From contig JAIKXS010000012.1 in assembly GCA_024683955.1 (NCBI GenBank), positions 1 through 56,561 of the forward strand: DNA of 56,561 bases, in the 5' to 3' direction. Origin of the DNA: Desulfovibrio sp. (GTDB lineage: Bacteria > Desulfobacterota > Desulfovibrionia > Desulfovibrionales > Desulfovibrionaceae). Both the position numbers and the translations under genes were made by a program. The notes below the pieces were generated by a model that had not been told where the DNA came from, did no database searches, and saw nothing but the letters and a program-made list of their open reading frames with translations. Positions 35,407-44,074 of this stretch are shown piece by piece (the first letter of the stretch is position 1; each line of letters opens with the position of its first letter).

Positions 35407-36666
35407 ATGCCCCAGTTTATCCGGAAAAGTCTTTTACAGCTCATTTTTTCCGGCGCCTACCTCATGCGATGGAACGATAAACTGCGTCCCGTGGAGCTTG
35501 TGGAAACAGACAAGCAGGCCCATAAGATGCTCGTCGCCTGCATTCTCTGGCATCAGTACGCAAAGACGCTGCCCGACCTGCAGTCGCAGACCAACCTTGC
35601 CAAGGAAATCATTGAGGGCGGGCTTTTTGAGTACTTCTACCGCCTCATCATAACCGATATCAAGCCACCCGTCTTTTACCGCATCAAGGAGAACGCCGCC
35701 GACTACAGAAGTCTCACGGAACGCGTTCTGCAGGAGCTTGAGCCCTCCTTTTCCGCCCACATCAGCGGTGCCCCGTCAGCCTTCTGGAAGCGCATGTGCG
35801 ACTGGCTCAGAAACGATCCCGTCACGTCCGTCCCGAAACGCATTCTCGACGCCGCTCACATGTACGCCTCCGAGTGGGAATTCAAGCTCATAAAGCCCCT
35901 GAACCACTTTGACGACGAGATGGACGACATCGCTGCCTCCTTCAGGGAAAAGCTTACGGCCTTTTCCGATCTTCCGGGCATGAAGGCCATTCTCACCCCG
36001 GGCACGGCCCTTGCCAAGCTCGCCAACCTCTGTGGCCAGCTCCGTTTCCAGATCCGATGGACAAGAGCTCCGCGGATTCCAGCGACATCCGTCCTTGGAC
36101 ACATGTTCATCGTAGCGGTCTTCAGCTACTTCTTCTCCCTCTCTCTCGACGCCTGTCAGGCACGGTGCAACAACAATTTCTTCTGCGGTCTTTTTCACGA
36201 TCTGCCTGAACTTCTGACCCGTGACATCATCTCCCCCGTCAAGCAGTCTGTTCCAAACCTTCCCAACATCATTAAGAAATATGAGCAGGACGAGCTTGAA
36301 CGCCGCATATTCAAACCGCTGAGACGGGAAGGATTCGGCAGTCTTGTCGAACAGATATCGTACTACCTCGGTCTTGCCGTCGATTCGGAATTCATCGAAT
36401 GCTGCCGTGAAAACGGCAAAATCAAGTCCGTACGCGATTTTGAAACCCTCCACAGGGAGTACAATGCCGACGCCCTTGACCCCAAGGACGGAAAGCTCAT
36501 TAAGATCTGCGACTGGCTCGCCGCCTTCCTGGAAGCCCACAACTCCATCCGGACAGGCGTCTCCTCTCCCCAGCTCCAGGAGGCCAGGACACGCCTTAAG
36601 ACAAAACTCCAGGAAGACGGGCTCCCCTGCCTCAAGCTCGACGCCCTTCTGGCCGACTTCGACTAG
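35407..36666 (+). CDS. HD-domain phosphohydrolase, YfbR-like
   Basis: The 419-residue cytoplasmic protein carries an HD fold: a metal-binding His in TSVLGHMFIVAVFSY, the H-D doublet in FFCGLFHDLPELLTRDIISPVK, and a late Asp in CDWLAAFLEAH. The run after HD, ending in a PVK, closely parallels the HDATEVITGDLPTPVK region of E. coli YfbR, a 5'-deoxynucleotidase, so a nucleotide phosphatase role is plausible. The protein is twice the length of YfbR, with an extra ~200-residue N-terminal part of unknown function. I start at ATG 35407 (AGGA upstream); an ATG at 35338 in frame would give 23 more residues from an almost leaderless message. Confidence 0.83.
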   Translation: MPQFIRKSLLQLIFSGAYLMRWNDKLRPVELVETDKQAHKMLVACILWHQYAKTLPDLQSQTNLAKEIIEGGLFEYFYRLIITDIKPPVFYRIKENAADYRSLTERVLQELEPSFSAHISGAPSAFWKRMCDWLRNDPVTSVPKRILDAAHMYASEWEFKLIKPLNHFDDEMDDIAASFREKLTAFSDLPGMKAILTPGTALAKLANLCGQLRFQIRWTRAPRIPATSVLGHMFIVAVFSYFFSLSLDACQARCNNNFFCGLFHDLPELLTRDIISPVKQSVPNLPNIIKKYEQDELERRIFKPLRREGFGSLVEQISYYLGLAVDSEFIECCRENGKIKSVRDFETLHREYNADALDPKDGKLIKICDWLAAFLEAHNSIRTGVSSPQLQEARTRLKTKLQEDGLPCLKLDALLADFD

Positions 36667-36719
36667 GGGCCCAAAGCCGCATCGCCCATGCCACGCAACA
36701 ACGTTTTCGGGGATTCCTC

Positions 36720-37466
36720 ATGTCAATATGCCGAAGTCTCCTTCTCTGCCTTCTTTTCCTCCCTCTTCCCCAGCTTCTCACGGTTCTTCTCCCGCCGCCG
36801 GACGCTCAGGCACTGACCCTCCGCCGCAACCTTCCGACCTCCGCACGCGACATGGAATTCTACTACCGGCATTCCCGCACGGAGGTCATACCGGGTCTGC
36901 TCCGCTCCCTTGACGCAGAAAACCGCTTTGCGAGGGGAGAACTGAAGCTTGTCACAGCGGCCTTCCTCTCCGAGATTTTCAAGAAAAACGGCGAAGAGGC
37001 AAAAAAACTCCTGGTCCTTTCAAAAACCATGAGCTCTGACTGCCAGAAGACCATGGTCTGGGCCGTCCACCTTTCCGGGAATCCGGATCTCGACAGGGAG
37101 ATGGAGGCCGTCGGCCTTTCCCCCGACGCGGGACTGCGCACCCATCTTGCCCACAGCCCGCGAGACCTCCTTTCCTGGAACATCTGCCAGAGCGCCTCGG
37201 CGCTCCACATGTTCTGGGGGGCCTTCTTCGCAACCGGGGACGAACGTTTTCTCGCCCCCATGGTGAACGCCGCCATTCTTCTTGGAAACCTCAAGTCCCA
37301 GGGGCTCACAAAGGATCCCCGCTTTAAGGGAGCCATGGACGTTGCGGCATCCCTCTATGAGATGACGCCCCGTCATACGGTTCTGGCCTCCTATCTCAAA
37401 AAACGCCTGGCATCCCTCTCCGGACCTTCGGCGGACACCCTGCGGACAATTCTTGAAGCAAACTAG
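36720..37466 (+). CDS. Secreted helical protein of unknown function
   Basis: The 248-residue protein starts with a Leu-rich signal peptide (MSICRSLLLCLLFLPLP) likely cleaved near AQA at residue 31. The mature part is alpha-helical and resembles a solenoid of short helical repeats (for example RSLDAENRFARGELKLVTAAFLSEIF and a later MVNAAILLGNLKSQG), but I cannot name a family. It lies 53 nt after the HD gene and 91 nt before the VanX-YkuD lipoprotein, on the same strand. A periplasmic scaffold or partner of the neighbouring wall enzyme is possible but unproven. Confidence 0.7.
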   Translation: MSICRSLLLCLLFLPLPQLLTVLLPPPDAQALTLRRNLPTSARDMEFYYRHSRTEVIPGLLRSLDAENRFARGELKLVTAAFLSEIFKKNGEEAKKLLVLSKTMSSDCQKTMVWAVHLSGNPDLDREMEAVGLSPDAGLRTHLAHSPRDLLSWNICQSASALHMFWGAFFATGDERFLAPMVNAAILLGNLKSQGLTKDPRFKGAMDVAASLYEMTPRHTVLASYLKKRLASLSGPSADTLRTILEAN

Positions 37467-37557
37467 CCGGCATGGCGGCTCATGCCCTGCCGGCGCGCGG
37501 CGGGATACATGCCACCCGGCCCCGCTTTTTCCAACCTTTTCACAAAAAGGACGTGAT

Positions 37558-38976
37558 ATGCAGAAAAAAAGCCTGTTCCTGCCAAAAAATCTGTTGCTGC
37601 AGATGCTCATCTGCTCCTTCCTGCTTCTTCCTGTGCTTGCGGGCTGCGCCGCGCAGAGTCAGCGCCCCGCTCCCAGGGCCAATCAGGAAGCGGCGGAAGA
37701 GAACGTCATACCGGACTCCTTTGTCGCCCTTAAAGATGTCGTTCCGGATGCTCTTCAGGATGTACGCTATGCCTCATCATTCAACTTTGTCGGCACCCCC
37801 GTCCGCGGCTACGAGGAGCCCTGTGTGCTTCTGACCCGGGAAGCGGCCATCGCCCTTAAAGGTGTTTCCGACGACGTACAAAAGGACGGCTACCGTCTCA
37901 AGGTCTATGACGGCTACCGTCCGACAACCGCCGTCAGGCATTTTGTCGAATGGGCAAAGGATCTCTCAGACACCCGCATGAAACCTTATTTCTACCCCGA
38001 AAAGCAAAAGAAGAACCTCTTTGCTGAAGGCTACATCGCCGAGAAATCGGGCCACAGCCGCGGCAGCACCCTTGACCTGACCCTCTTTGACATGAAGACG
38101 GGAAAAGACGTCGACATGGGCGGGACCTTCGACTACTTTGGAGAACGTTCCCACGCCTATCAGACAAAAAACCTCACAAAAACGCAGCAGCAAAACCGCA
38201 AATATCTGCGTGACGCCATGATGCGCCACGGGTTCAAGCCCGTCAGGGAAGAATGGTGGCACTTCACCCTGAAAAACGAGCCCTATCCAAAGACCTATTT
38301 CTCCTTCCCCGTGCGCAACCCCGCCAGGAAAGGCGCATTCAGGGCTCCGGCAGAGCGCCCCAGCCCTGTCTGGGTCACAAGGCTTCCGGCGGCAAAAAAA
38401 GCGCAGCAGCTTTTCATTGTCGGGGTGTATGCCAATCAAAGCGCATGGATCAGCCTGCACGAAAAAAAGAACGGCGTCTGGACGGAGACCGTCTCAACCC
38501 CGGGCTTCATCGGTCGCGAGGGTCTTGGGAAAACACGCGAGGGAGACGGGAAAACGCCCGTCGGAACCTATCACGTCACAAAGGCCTTCGGCATTCTGCC
38601 TGATCCCGGCTGTTCCATCCCCTACACCATGGTCAATGACAATCACTACTGGTCGGGCGATGAACGTCCCGGCAAACGCTACAACGAATTTGTCGACATC
38701 CGGGACATTCCCGATCTCGACACGAAAAACAGCGAACACATCATCGAATACACCGACCCCTATCAGTACTGTCTCAACGTAAGCTACAACGAAAAAGGCA
38801 AGCCAGGTCTCGGTTCAGCCATCTTCATCCACTGCTTCGGCGCCAGAAAGCCCTATACGGGCGGCTGCATCGCCCTGCCGAGGGAGAAGATGCGCTCTCT
38901 GATGCAAAAAATCGATAAAAACTGTGTTGTCCTCATCGACTCCCTCCAGGCGCTCGGTGGCAATCTGAACGACTAG
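37558..38976 (+). CDS. Lipoprotein fusing D-Ala-D-Ala dipeptidase (VanX type) to an L,D-transpeptidase
   Basis: The 472-residue protein has a lipobox LPVLAGC (Cys30) and two catalytic domains. Domain 1 (about 55-255) matches the M15D VanX/DdpX family: Arg121 in DGYRP, zinc ligands His166 and Asp173 in SGHSRGSTLDL, and Glu232 plus His235 in REEWWHF. Domain 2 (about 275-465) is a YkuD transpeptidase with His425 and nucleophile Cys437 in IFIHCF-GARKPYTGGCIALP. The two activities would trim D-Ala-D-Ala dipeptides and cross-link or anchor through L,D-bonds in the periplasm. The start at ATG 37558 has AAGGA six bases upstream. A bidirectional terminator follows. All key residues look intact, so both halves may work. 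Confidence 0.9.
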   Translation: MQKKSLFLPKNLLLQMLICSFLLLPVLAGCAAQSQRPAPRANQEAAEENVIPDSFVALKDVVPDALQDVRYASSFNFVGTPVRGYEEPCVLLTREAAIALKGVSDDVQKDGYRLKVYDGYRPTTAVRHFVEWAKDLSDTRMKPYFYPEKQKKNLFAEGYIAEKSGHSRGSTLDLTLFDMKTGKDVDMGGTFDYFGERSHAYQTKNLTKTQQQNRKYLRDAMMRHGFKPVREEWWHFTLKNEPYPKTYFSFPVRNPARKGAFRAPAERPSPVWVTRLPAAKKAQQLFIVGVYANQSAWISLHEKKNGVWTETVSTPGFIGREGLGKTREGDGKTPVGTYHVTKAFGILPDPGCSIPYTMVNDNHYWSGDERPGKRYNEFVDIRDIPDLDTKNSEHIIEYTDPYQYCLNVSYNEKGKPGLGSAIFIHCFGARKPYTGGCIALPREKMRSLMQKIDKNCVVLIDSLQALGGNLND

Positions 38977-38991
38977 GGGCTAAAAAAGCTC

Positions 38992-39035
38992 AAAAAAAAA
39001 AGCAGTACGGCAGTTCTGCCGTTCTGCTTTTTTTT
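38992..39035. terminator. Bidirectional Rho-independent terminator
   Basis: A long stem (GCAG and ACGGCAG pairing with CTGCCGT and CTGC, one mismatch) is flanked by ten As and eight Ts. It separates the convergent VanX-YkuD and glycosyltransferase genes. Confidence 0.95.
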
Positions 39036-39097
39036 GTCCAAAACGTTGGAGCGCCCGTCGGAAAGAAGCCGCGGGAACGCCGGACATTCCGGTTTTC

Positions 39098-40198
39098 TCA
39101 GGGACGCCTTTTGGGGAGCGCTCCGTTTGCCACGGCATGAAAAAACCGTATGTACTCCTCCATCCCGGGACCGAGGTCTGCCGCCAGCATCTCAAAGGCA
39201 CCACGGACAAGGCAACTCCGCCTGCTCTCCTCCGTCCGCCGCTTTTCCACGGCATTCTCTGAAAGAAGCGTTTCAAAAAACGCCAGAAGCAGCCGTGCCC
39301 TCACCGTATCGGTGTGGCGGAGCGCCACGGCCTTCTGCCCGTTTCCGGCCCTTTCACGAAGTAAGGCCGGCTTTTGCAGGGAAAGCCGCGCAATCAGCGC
39401 GGCCTCCCTGGCGTTTCCCCGTTCATAGCGGGGCAAAAGCTCCTCGTCAGAAAAAAGTTCGGCGAGACCGTTCTCGCAACGTTCCATCAGCAGGGCCGCA
39501 CCCAGGGCCATCGCCTCGAAGCAGCGAAAATTCACCTCGGAAAAGGCCGTCTGATTCAGCACAATGCGGCTTCGCAAAAAAACCGGGACGAAATCGCCCT
39601 CCCGGACAAAAAGAGGATGTTCCTCTTTGAAGGCCTCGAGAAAAGGAAGACGTTTCGGATTATTTTTATGGGCGAGGGTGCCGACAAAGGAGACGGGAAT
39701 GTCCCGAACACGGGTTTCCTCCATCGACATGGCCTTCTCAAGCATTGTCTCCTGACAGAAGAGGGGAAACCAGACCGCCCTGAGGCCTTCGTCGGAAAAA
39801 AGGGGGAGCAAATCCTTCTGCGCGCAGAAGACGGCGTCAAAGCCGCTCGCATAGGAGACATGCCAGGGATTGCAGAAGGTATCGATGGAAAAGAAAACGC
39901 AGGGGAAGGGAAGTTCCCAGGGGGAAAGAAGAAAGGGAAGATTTCCGTCGTCGGCATAAAGGACCACGTCCGGCAGGAAGCCCTCTTCCGAGAGAAGAGC
40001 AAGGAGGCGCCTTGTCATGACGGGCGTTGTCACAACCCTGTCGGCCGTCGGGCTCTGCCCGAGGAAGAATATCTGAGCGCCGAGACGGCGAAGCGCGTCG
40101 TTCAGCATCGGCGCGCCAAGGACAAGAATACGCACGAGAGCCTCCAGAAAAATCGGATATCGGGGGTCCGACACGCGGGTGGGAAAAAAAATCGGCAT
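39098..40198 (-). CDS. CgeB-like glycosyltransferase family protein
   Basis: The product of about 366 residues has a two-lobed GT-B appearance: an N-terminal domain (VVLYADDGNLPFLLSPWELP; FFSIDTFCNPWHVSYASGFD) and a C-terminal domain with DIPVSFVGTLAHKNNPKR and the late motif VNFRCFEAMALGAALLMER that marks spore-coat CgeB/DUF3880-type transferases. The acceptor and sugar are unknown. I begin at ATG 40198, since longer readings overlap the 3' end of polA by up to 155 nt; some upstream start between 40198 and 40269 is not excluded. It lies downstream of polA. Confidence 0.78.
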   Translation of the reverse strand: MPIFFPTRVSDPRYPIFLEALVRILVLGAPMLNDALRRLGAQIFFLGQSPTADRVVTTPVMTRRLLALLSEEGFLPDVVLYADDGNLPFLLSPWELPFPCVFFSIDTFCNPWHVSYASGFDAVFCAQKDLLPLFSDEGLRAVWFPLFCQETMLEKAMSMEETRVRDIPVSFVGTLAHKNNPKRLPFLEAFKEEHPLFVREGDFVPVFLRSRIVLNQTAFSEVNFRCFEAMALGAALLMERCENGLAELFSDEELLPRYERGNAREAALIARLSLQKPALLRERAGNGQKAVALRHTDTVRARLLLAFFETLLSENAVEKRRTEESRRSCLVRGAFEMLAADLGPGMEEYIRFFHAVANGALPKRRP

Positions 40199-40268
40199 TC
40201 CCGCTGACAGGACGGACGCCGGCAGGACGGCAAAGAAACCGTGATACGGCCGGGCGGAAGAAAAAGAC

Positions 40269-42869
40269 TCAGTGGGCCTCCCCCCAGCTTTTTCCAAAGC
40301 CCCAGTCTGCCACAAGCGGCACGGAAAGAGGCGTTCCGCACGGTTCCACATGCTCCATGCAGAAGGCAAGACGTTTCCCGCACTCTTCGGCCCGTGCCTC
40401 CGGCACCTCAAAAAGAAGCTCATCGTGCACCTGCAGAAGAAGACGCGCGCCCATTGCGATCAGCTCCGGATCATTGGCGGCATTGACCATGGCGATCTTT
40501 ATGATGTCGGCGGCCGAGCCCTGAATGACGGTGTTCACCGCCTGACGGCCCGCCTGGGAGCGGAGATAGGTATTGGCCGAAAGAATATCCGTAAGCTCCC
40601 TCCTCCGTCCCGCTATGGTCATGACAAAACCGTTGGAGCGGGCCTGCTCCGTCACCTCGTCATAGAAGTCCCTGAGACGCGTCAGTCTCGCAAAATACTG
40701 GTCGATGAAGGTTTTTGCCTCAGCCTGGCTGATCTTGAGCTCCCGCGCAAGCTTCGGGGCGCCCATACCGTAGATAAGGCCGAAGTTGATGGTTTTTGCA
40801 CTTCGACGTTCATCGGGGGTGATGGATTCCTCAGGCTTATCATACATAAGAGCGGCCGTCCGGGTGTGAATATCGACGTTATTGCGGAAGGCCTCGAGCA
40901 TCACCGGATCCCGTGACATATGGGCCAGCATGCGGAGCTCGATCTGGGAATAGTCGGAGGAGACAAGGAGGAAGCCCCGCGGCGCGACAAAGCAGCCACG
41001 CATGCGCAGGCCGAGAGCGCCCCGTGCCGGGATGTTCTGCAGATTGGGGTCGTGGCTCGAAAGCCGGCCCGTCGCCGTGCCCTTCTGGTCAAAAACGGTA
41101 TGGATGCGGCCGCCGGCGTCCGTGAGGTGCGGCAGGGGCTCGAGATAGGTTGAGCGCACTTTTTCGAGTTTTCTGAACTGCAGAAGCGGAGGAATGACCG
41201 GATGGGCCGAAGCAAGCTTTTCGAGGGCCTGCTGATTGGTTGAGTTCTTGCCGTCCTTTGTTCTGGAGGGCGGGGTAAGGCCGAGCCGTGTATAGAGAAG
41301 TTCGGCGAGCTGCTGGGAAGAACGAAGATTGAAAGTTGTGCCGGCAAGGGAGAAAATCCTTGCCGTCAGTTTCTCAAGCTCCGTTTCCACATCGCGCAGA
41401 AAGGCTCTGAAGAGGCCTTCGTCTATGGCAAGGCCCGCCTGTTCCATATCGGAAAGCACGGGGATAAGGGGCATCTCAAGGTGACGGAAGAGGGACGTCA
41501 GACCGCTTTGCTCATGTCTCGTGACAAGGCTCTCCGAAAGTTTCAGGGCAAGGCCTGCCTTTCCGAGGGTTCCGTCCTGAAAGGGCAGAGCCCAGTGGGC
41601 TTCAAGCCGTGCCCAGCCGTACTCCCCTTCGTCCGGTCGCAGAAGGTAGCAGGCAAGGCCCACATCGAACACCTGATCAAGATGCGTCCGCAGAAAGGCC
41701 GCCAGGGGACCTGCCGTCCTGAACAGGGCCTTCAGATCCGGAACGACAATCCGCCCGGCCCCTGAAAGCCAGGGAAAAAGCACTTCACACGGTCCCTGCC
41801 AGTAGAACTCCTCGATCTTTTCGTCTTTCTCGGCGGCGACATGAAGGCCCTGATCGTCCGAAGGATCGCCGAAGAGCGCAACGGACCTGGGCGCTTGCGG
41901 AAGTTCCTCCGCGAGAGTACGACGCTGAAAGGTACGGCGCGTCTCCTTTGGCTCAACCGTTGCCGCGATCTCGCCTCCCTGGCCGTTCTCCTCAAGCATG
42001 AACCGCATCTCCCGCCCGAGCACAACGAGCTCAAACTCCTCCCGCAGCGCCATAAGCTCCCGGCCGTTCATGGGGGAGATCCTGAAGTCCTCGAGCGTGA
42101 AGTCGCGGGGGTAGTCTGTGGAGAGACGCGTCAGCTCGCGCCAGGTGAACATCTCCTCCAGATAGGGATTGAGTTTTTTGGCCAGTTTGAGGCCAAGCGA
42201 TTCAAGATTTCCCCGTATTTCCTCAAGACTTTTCACACATGAAAAAATCTTCATGGCGGTTTTTTCGCCGATACCGGGAACGCCCGGGATATTGTCGGCC
42301 GTATCCCCGACAATTGCCTGGACATCGGGCCAGCTTGAGGGAGGAATGCCGTACTCCCGCTCAAAGTCCCCGGCCGTCATGAGGGTCTCATCCTTTGCCG
42401 CCAGGTTCCAGATATAGACATTGGGCGCCAGGCACTGCTTCAGATCTTTGTCGCCGCTTATGATCACGACCGGATTCTTTTCCGAAAACCGGCTTGCGAT
42501 GCTCGCCATGCAGTCGTCCGCCTCAAAGCCGTCCGTGACCTCCTCGGGAATGCCGAGGGCCCGGACAAGGCGCATGGCCGGCTCTATCTGCCGCACAAGG
42601 TCCTCAGGCGTGGCGGATCTGTTCGCCTTGTAGTCCGGATAGAGGCCGTGACGGAATGTTTTGCCGTGGCCGTCGCGCACAAAGAGAAAATACTTCGGGT
42701 TTTCCTCACGTAAAATCCGCATAAGCAGGCGCCCGAGGCCCACAATGACATTGGTCGGGAAGCCGTCCGAGCGCTGCATGGAGCGACCTGTAAAAAAGGC
42801 GCGATACAGGAAAGCCGTGCCGTCCATGAGAAAGATGGGATCCGCGACGGTTCGATCAAAAAGGGGCAT
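40269..42869 (-). CDS. polA: DNA polymerase I
   Basis: The 866-residue protein has an N-terminal 5'-3' exonuclease (DGTAFLYRAFF; EADDCMASIA; SGDKDLKQ; GDTADNIPGVPGIGEKTA), a central domain, and a C-terminal polymerase with motif A DYSQIELRMLAH, motif B RRSAKTINFGLIYGMG and motif C QVHDELLFEV. In the middle, where proofreading enzymes carry the DTE and N-x-K-x-x-D exonuclease residues, the sequence reads SVALFGDPSDD and VVPDLKALF, so the 3'-5' exonuclease is very likely inactive. The ATG at 42869 has GAGA upstream; a 30-residue extension would run through the divergent mlaE promoter. Confidence 0.97.
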   Translation of the reverse strand: MPLFDRTVADPIFLMDGTAFLYRAFFTGRSMQRSDGFPTNVIVGLGRLLMRILREENPKYFLFVRDGHGKTFRHGLYPDYKANRSATPEDLVRQIEPAMRLVRALGIPEEVTDGFEADDCMASIASRFSEKNPVVIISGDKDLKQCLAPNVYIWNLAAKDETLMTAGDFEREYGIPPSSWPDVQAIVGDTADNIPGVPGIGEKTAMKIFSCVKSLEEIRGNLESLGLKLAKKLNPYLEEMFTWRELTRLSTDYPRDFTLEDFRISPMNGRELMALREEFELVVLGREMRFMLEENGQGGEIAATVEPKETRRTFQRRTLAEELPQAPRSVALFGDPSDDQGLHVAAEKDEKIEEFYWQGPCEVLFPWLSGAGRIVVPDLKALFRTAGPLAAFLRTHLDQVFDVGLACYLLRPDEGEYGWARLEAHWALPFQDGTLGKAGLALKLSESLVTRHEQSGLTSLFRHLEMPLIPVLSDMEQAGLAIDEGLFRAFLRDVETELEKLTARIFSLAGTTFNLRSSQQLAELLYTRLGLTPPSRTKDGKNSTNQQALEKLASAHPVIPPLLQFRKLEKVRSTYLEPLPHLTDAGGRIHTVFDQKGTATGRLSSHDPNLQNIPARGALGLRMRGCFVAPRGFLLVSSDYSQIELRMLAHMSRDPVMLEAFRNNVDIHTRTAALMYDKPEESITPDERRSAKTINFGLIYGMGAPKLARELKISQAEAKTFIDQYFARLTRLRDFYDEVTEQARSNGFVMTIAGRRRELTDILSANTYLRSQAGRQAVNTVIQGSAADIIKIAMVNAANDPELIAMGARLLLQVHDELLFEVPEARAEECGKRLAFCMEHVEPCGTPLSVPLVADWGFGKSWGEAH

Positions 42870-42914
42870 GAACGTTCTCTCTTGTATTTGGTCGGCCGTA
42901 TCCGACGGGTTCTC

Positions 42915-42941
42915 TTGAAAAAAAGGGGAGATCTGTATACA
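42915..42941 (+). promoter_or_regulatory. Possible promoter of the mla operon
   Basis: TTGAAA (42915-42920) and TATACA (42936-42941) are only 15 nt apart. Transcription would begin close to 42948, so the mlaE message would be almost leaderless. AGGAG abuts the ATG directly. Confidence 0.4.
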
Positions 42942-42949
42942 TGTAGGAG

Positions 42950-44074
42950 ATGAATGCAAAAAAAGTCACGATGAGGGACGAAGACGGCCATCTGCAGATA
43001 CGGGTCGGCGGCACATGGCGCTATGACGAAGCGCGCAGCGAGGCGGAGCGTTCAATGCGGACGGCCGTGGAAAAGGCCGGGGTCCGTTCCGTCAGCGTCT
43101 GCGAGGAGGACCTTGAGGAATGGGACACAAGCCTCCTTGTCTTTCTTGTAGAGATAGTACGAAGCGCGAGACAGCGCAAGCTGCCCCTTGAACTCCACCT
43201 CAACTCCGGCCTTACACGTCTCATCAATCTGGCCTTTGAGGTGAAACGTCAGGAGGGATCGGAACGCTCCCGGGAGGAAGAAGGCTTTTTCGCAACCTTC
43301 GGCGGAAACGTTCTGGCTCTCTCTCCGAAAATCCGCGATTTCTTTTCCTTCCTCAACGATGTCTGCGAGGCCCTTCTGGCATTCATCAGGGGCAGGTCAT
43401 GCATGCGCGCCAAAGATTTTTTTGCCGCCATGCACGAATGCAGTCTGAAGGCCCTTCCCATCGTCTCCGTGACCAATCTCCTCTTCGGTCTTATTCTGGC
43501 CTTTGTCGGAGCCGTGCAGCTCACCCAGTTCGGCGTGCAGATCTATGTGGCCGGTCTTGTGGGCATCGGGATGCTGAGGGTCATGGGAGCCATCATGGTA
43601 GGCATCGTTATGGCGGGCCGCATCGGCGCCTCCTACGCCGCCCTTCTCGGAACCATGCAGGTCAATGAGGAGATCGACGCCCTCAAGACCCTCGGCGTGA
43701 ACCCGGTTGAATTTCTCGTGCTCCCGCGTATGCTCGCCCTCCTCATCATGGTTCCCGTTCTCACGCTATACGCTGATCTCATGGGCATTCTCGGGGGCTA
43801 TCTCGTGGGGACCATCATGCTCGACATAGGTCCCGTGGAATACCTGAACGCCACGGAACGTATGGTTCATTTCAAACACGGCCTGATCGGACTGAGCTAT
43901 GCCACGACCTTCGGCATTGTCATAGCCGTGACCGGCTGCTACCAGGGCATGCGCTGCGGAAGAAGCGCCCAGGCCGTTGGGGAAGCCACAACAAGGGCTG
44001 TTGTCGAGGCCATTGTCGGAATCATCATCATGACAGCCATCATCACCATTATCTGCAATATCATGGGAATCTGA
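42950..44074 (+). CDS. mlaE: MlaE-family lipid ABC transporter permease with N-terminal STAS-like domain
   Basis: The 374-residue protein has a ~105-residue cytoplasmic STAS-like domain (MRDEDGHLQIRVGGTWRYDEARSE trimmed here; VSVCEEDLEEWDTSLLVFL is the STAS core) followed by the MlaE permease with about five helices, including the conserved GRIGASYAALLGTMQVNEEIDALKTLGVNP region in shortened form. Together with the ATPase and MCE-domain protein it moves phospholipids across the envelope; retrograde transport is typical for Mla, but Pqi-like direction is unknown. It is the first gene of a four-gene unit: the next start codon overlaps or abuts each stop. ATG 42971 is an alternative start. Confidence 0.93.
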   Translation: MNAKKVTMRDEDGHLQIRVGGTWRYDEARSEAERSMRTAVEKAGVRSVSVCEEDLEEWDTSLLVFLVEIVRSARQRKLPLELHLNSGLTRLINLAFEVKRQEGSERSREEEGFFATFGGNVLALSPKIRDFFSFLNDVCEALLAFIRGRSCMRAKDFFAAMHECSLKALPIVSVTNLLFGLILAFVGAVQLTQFGVQIYVAGLVGIGMLRVMGAIMVGIVMAGRIGASYAALLGTMQVNEEIDALKTLGVNPVEFLVLPRMLALLIMVPVLTLYADLMGILGGYLVGTIMLDIGPVEYLNATERMVHFKHGLIGLSYATTFGIVIAVTGCYQGMRCGRSAQAVGEATTRAVVEAIVGIIIMTAIITIICNIMGI

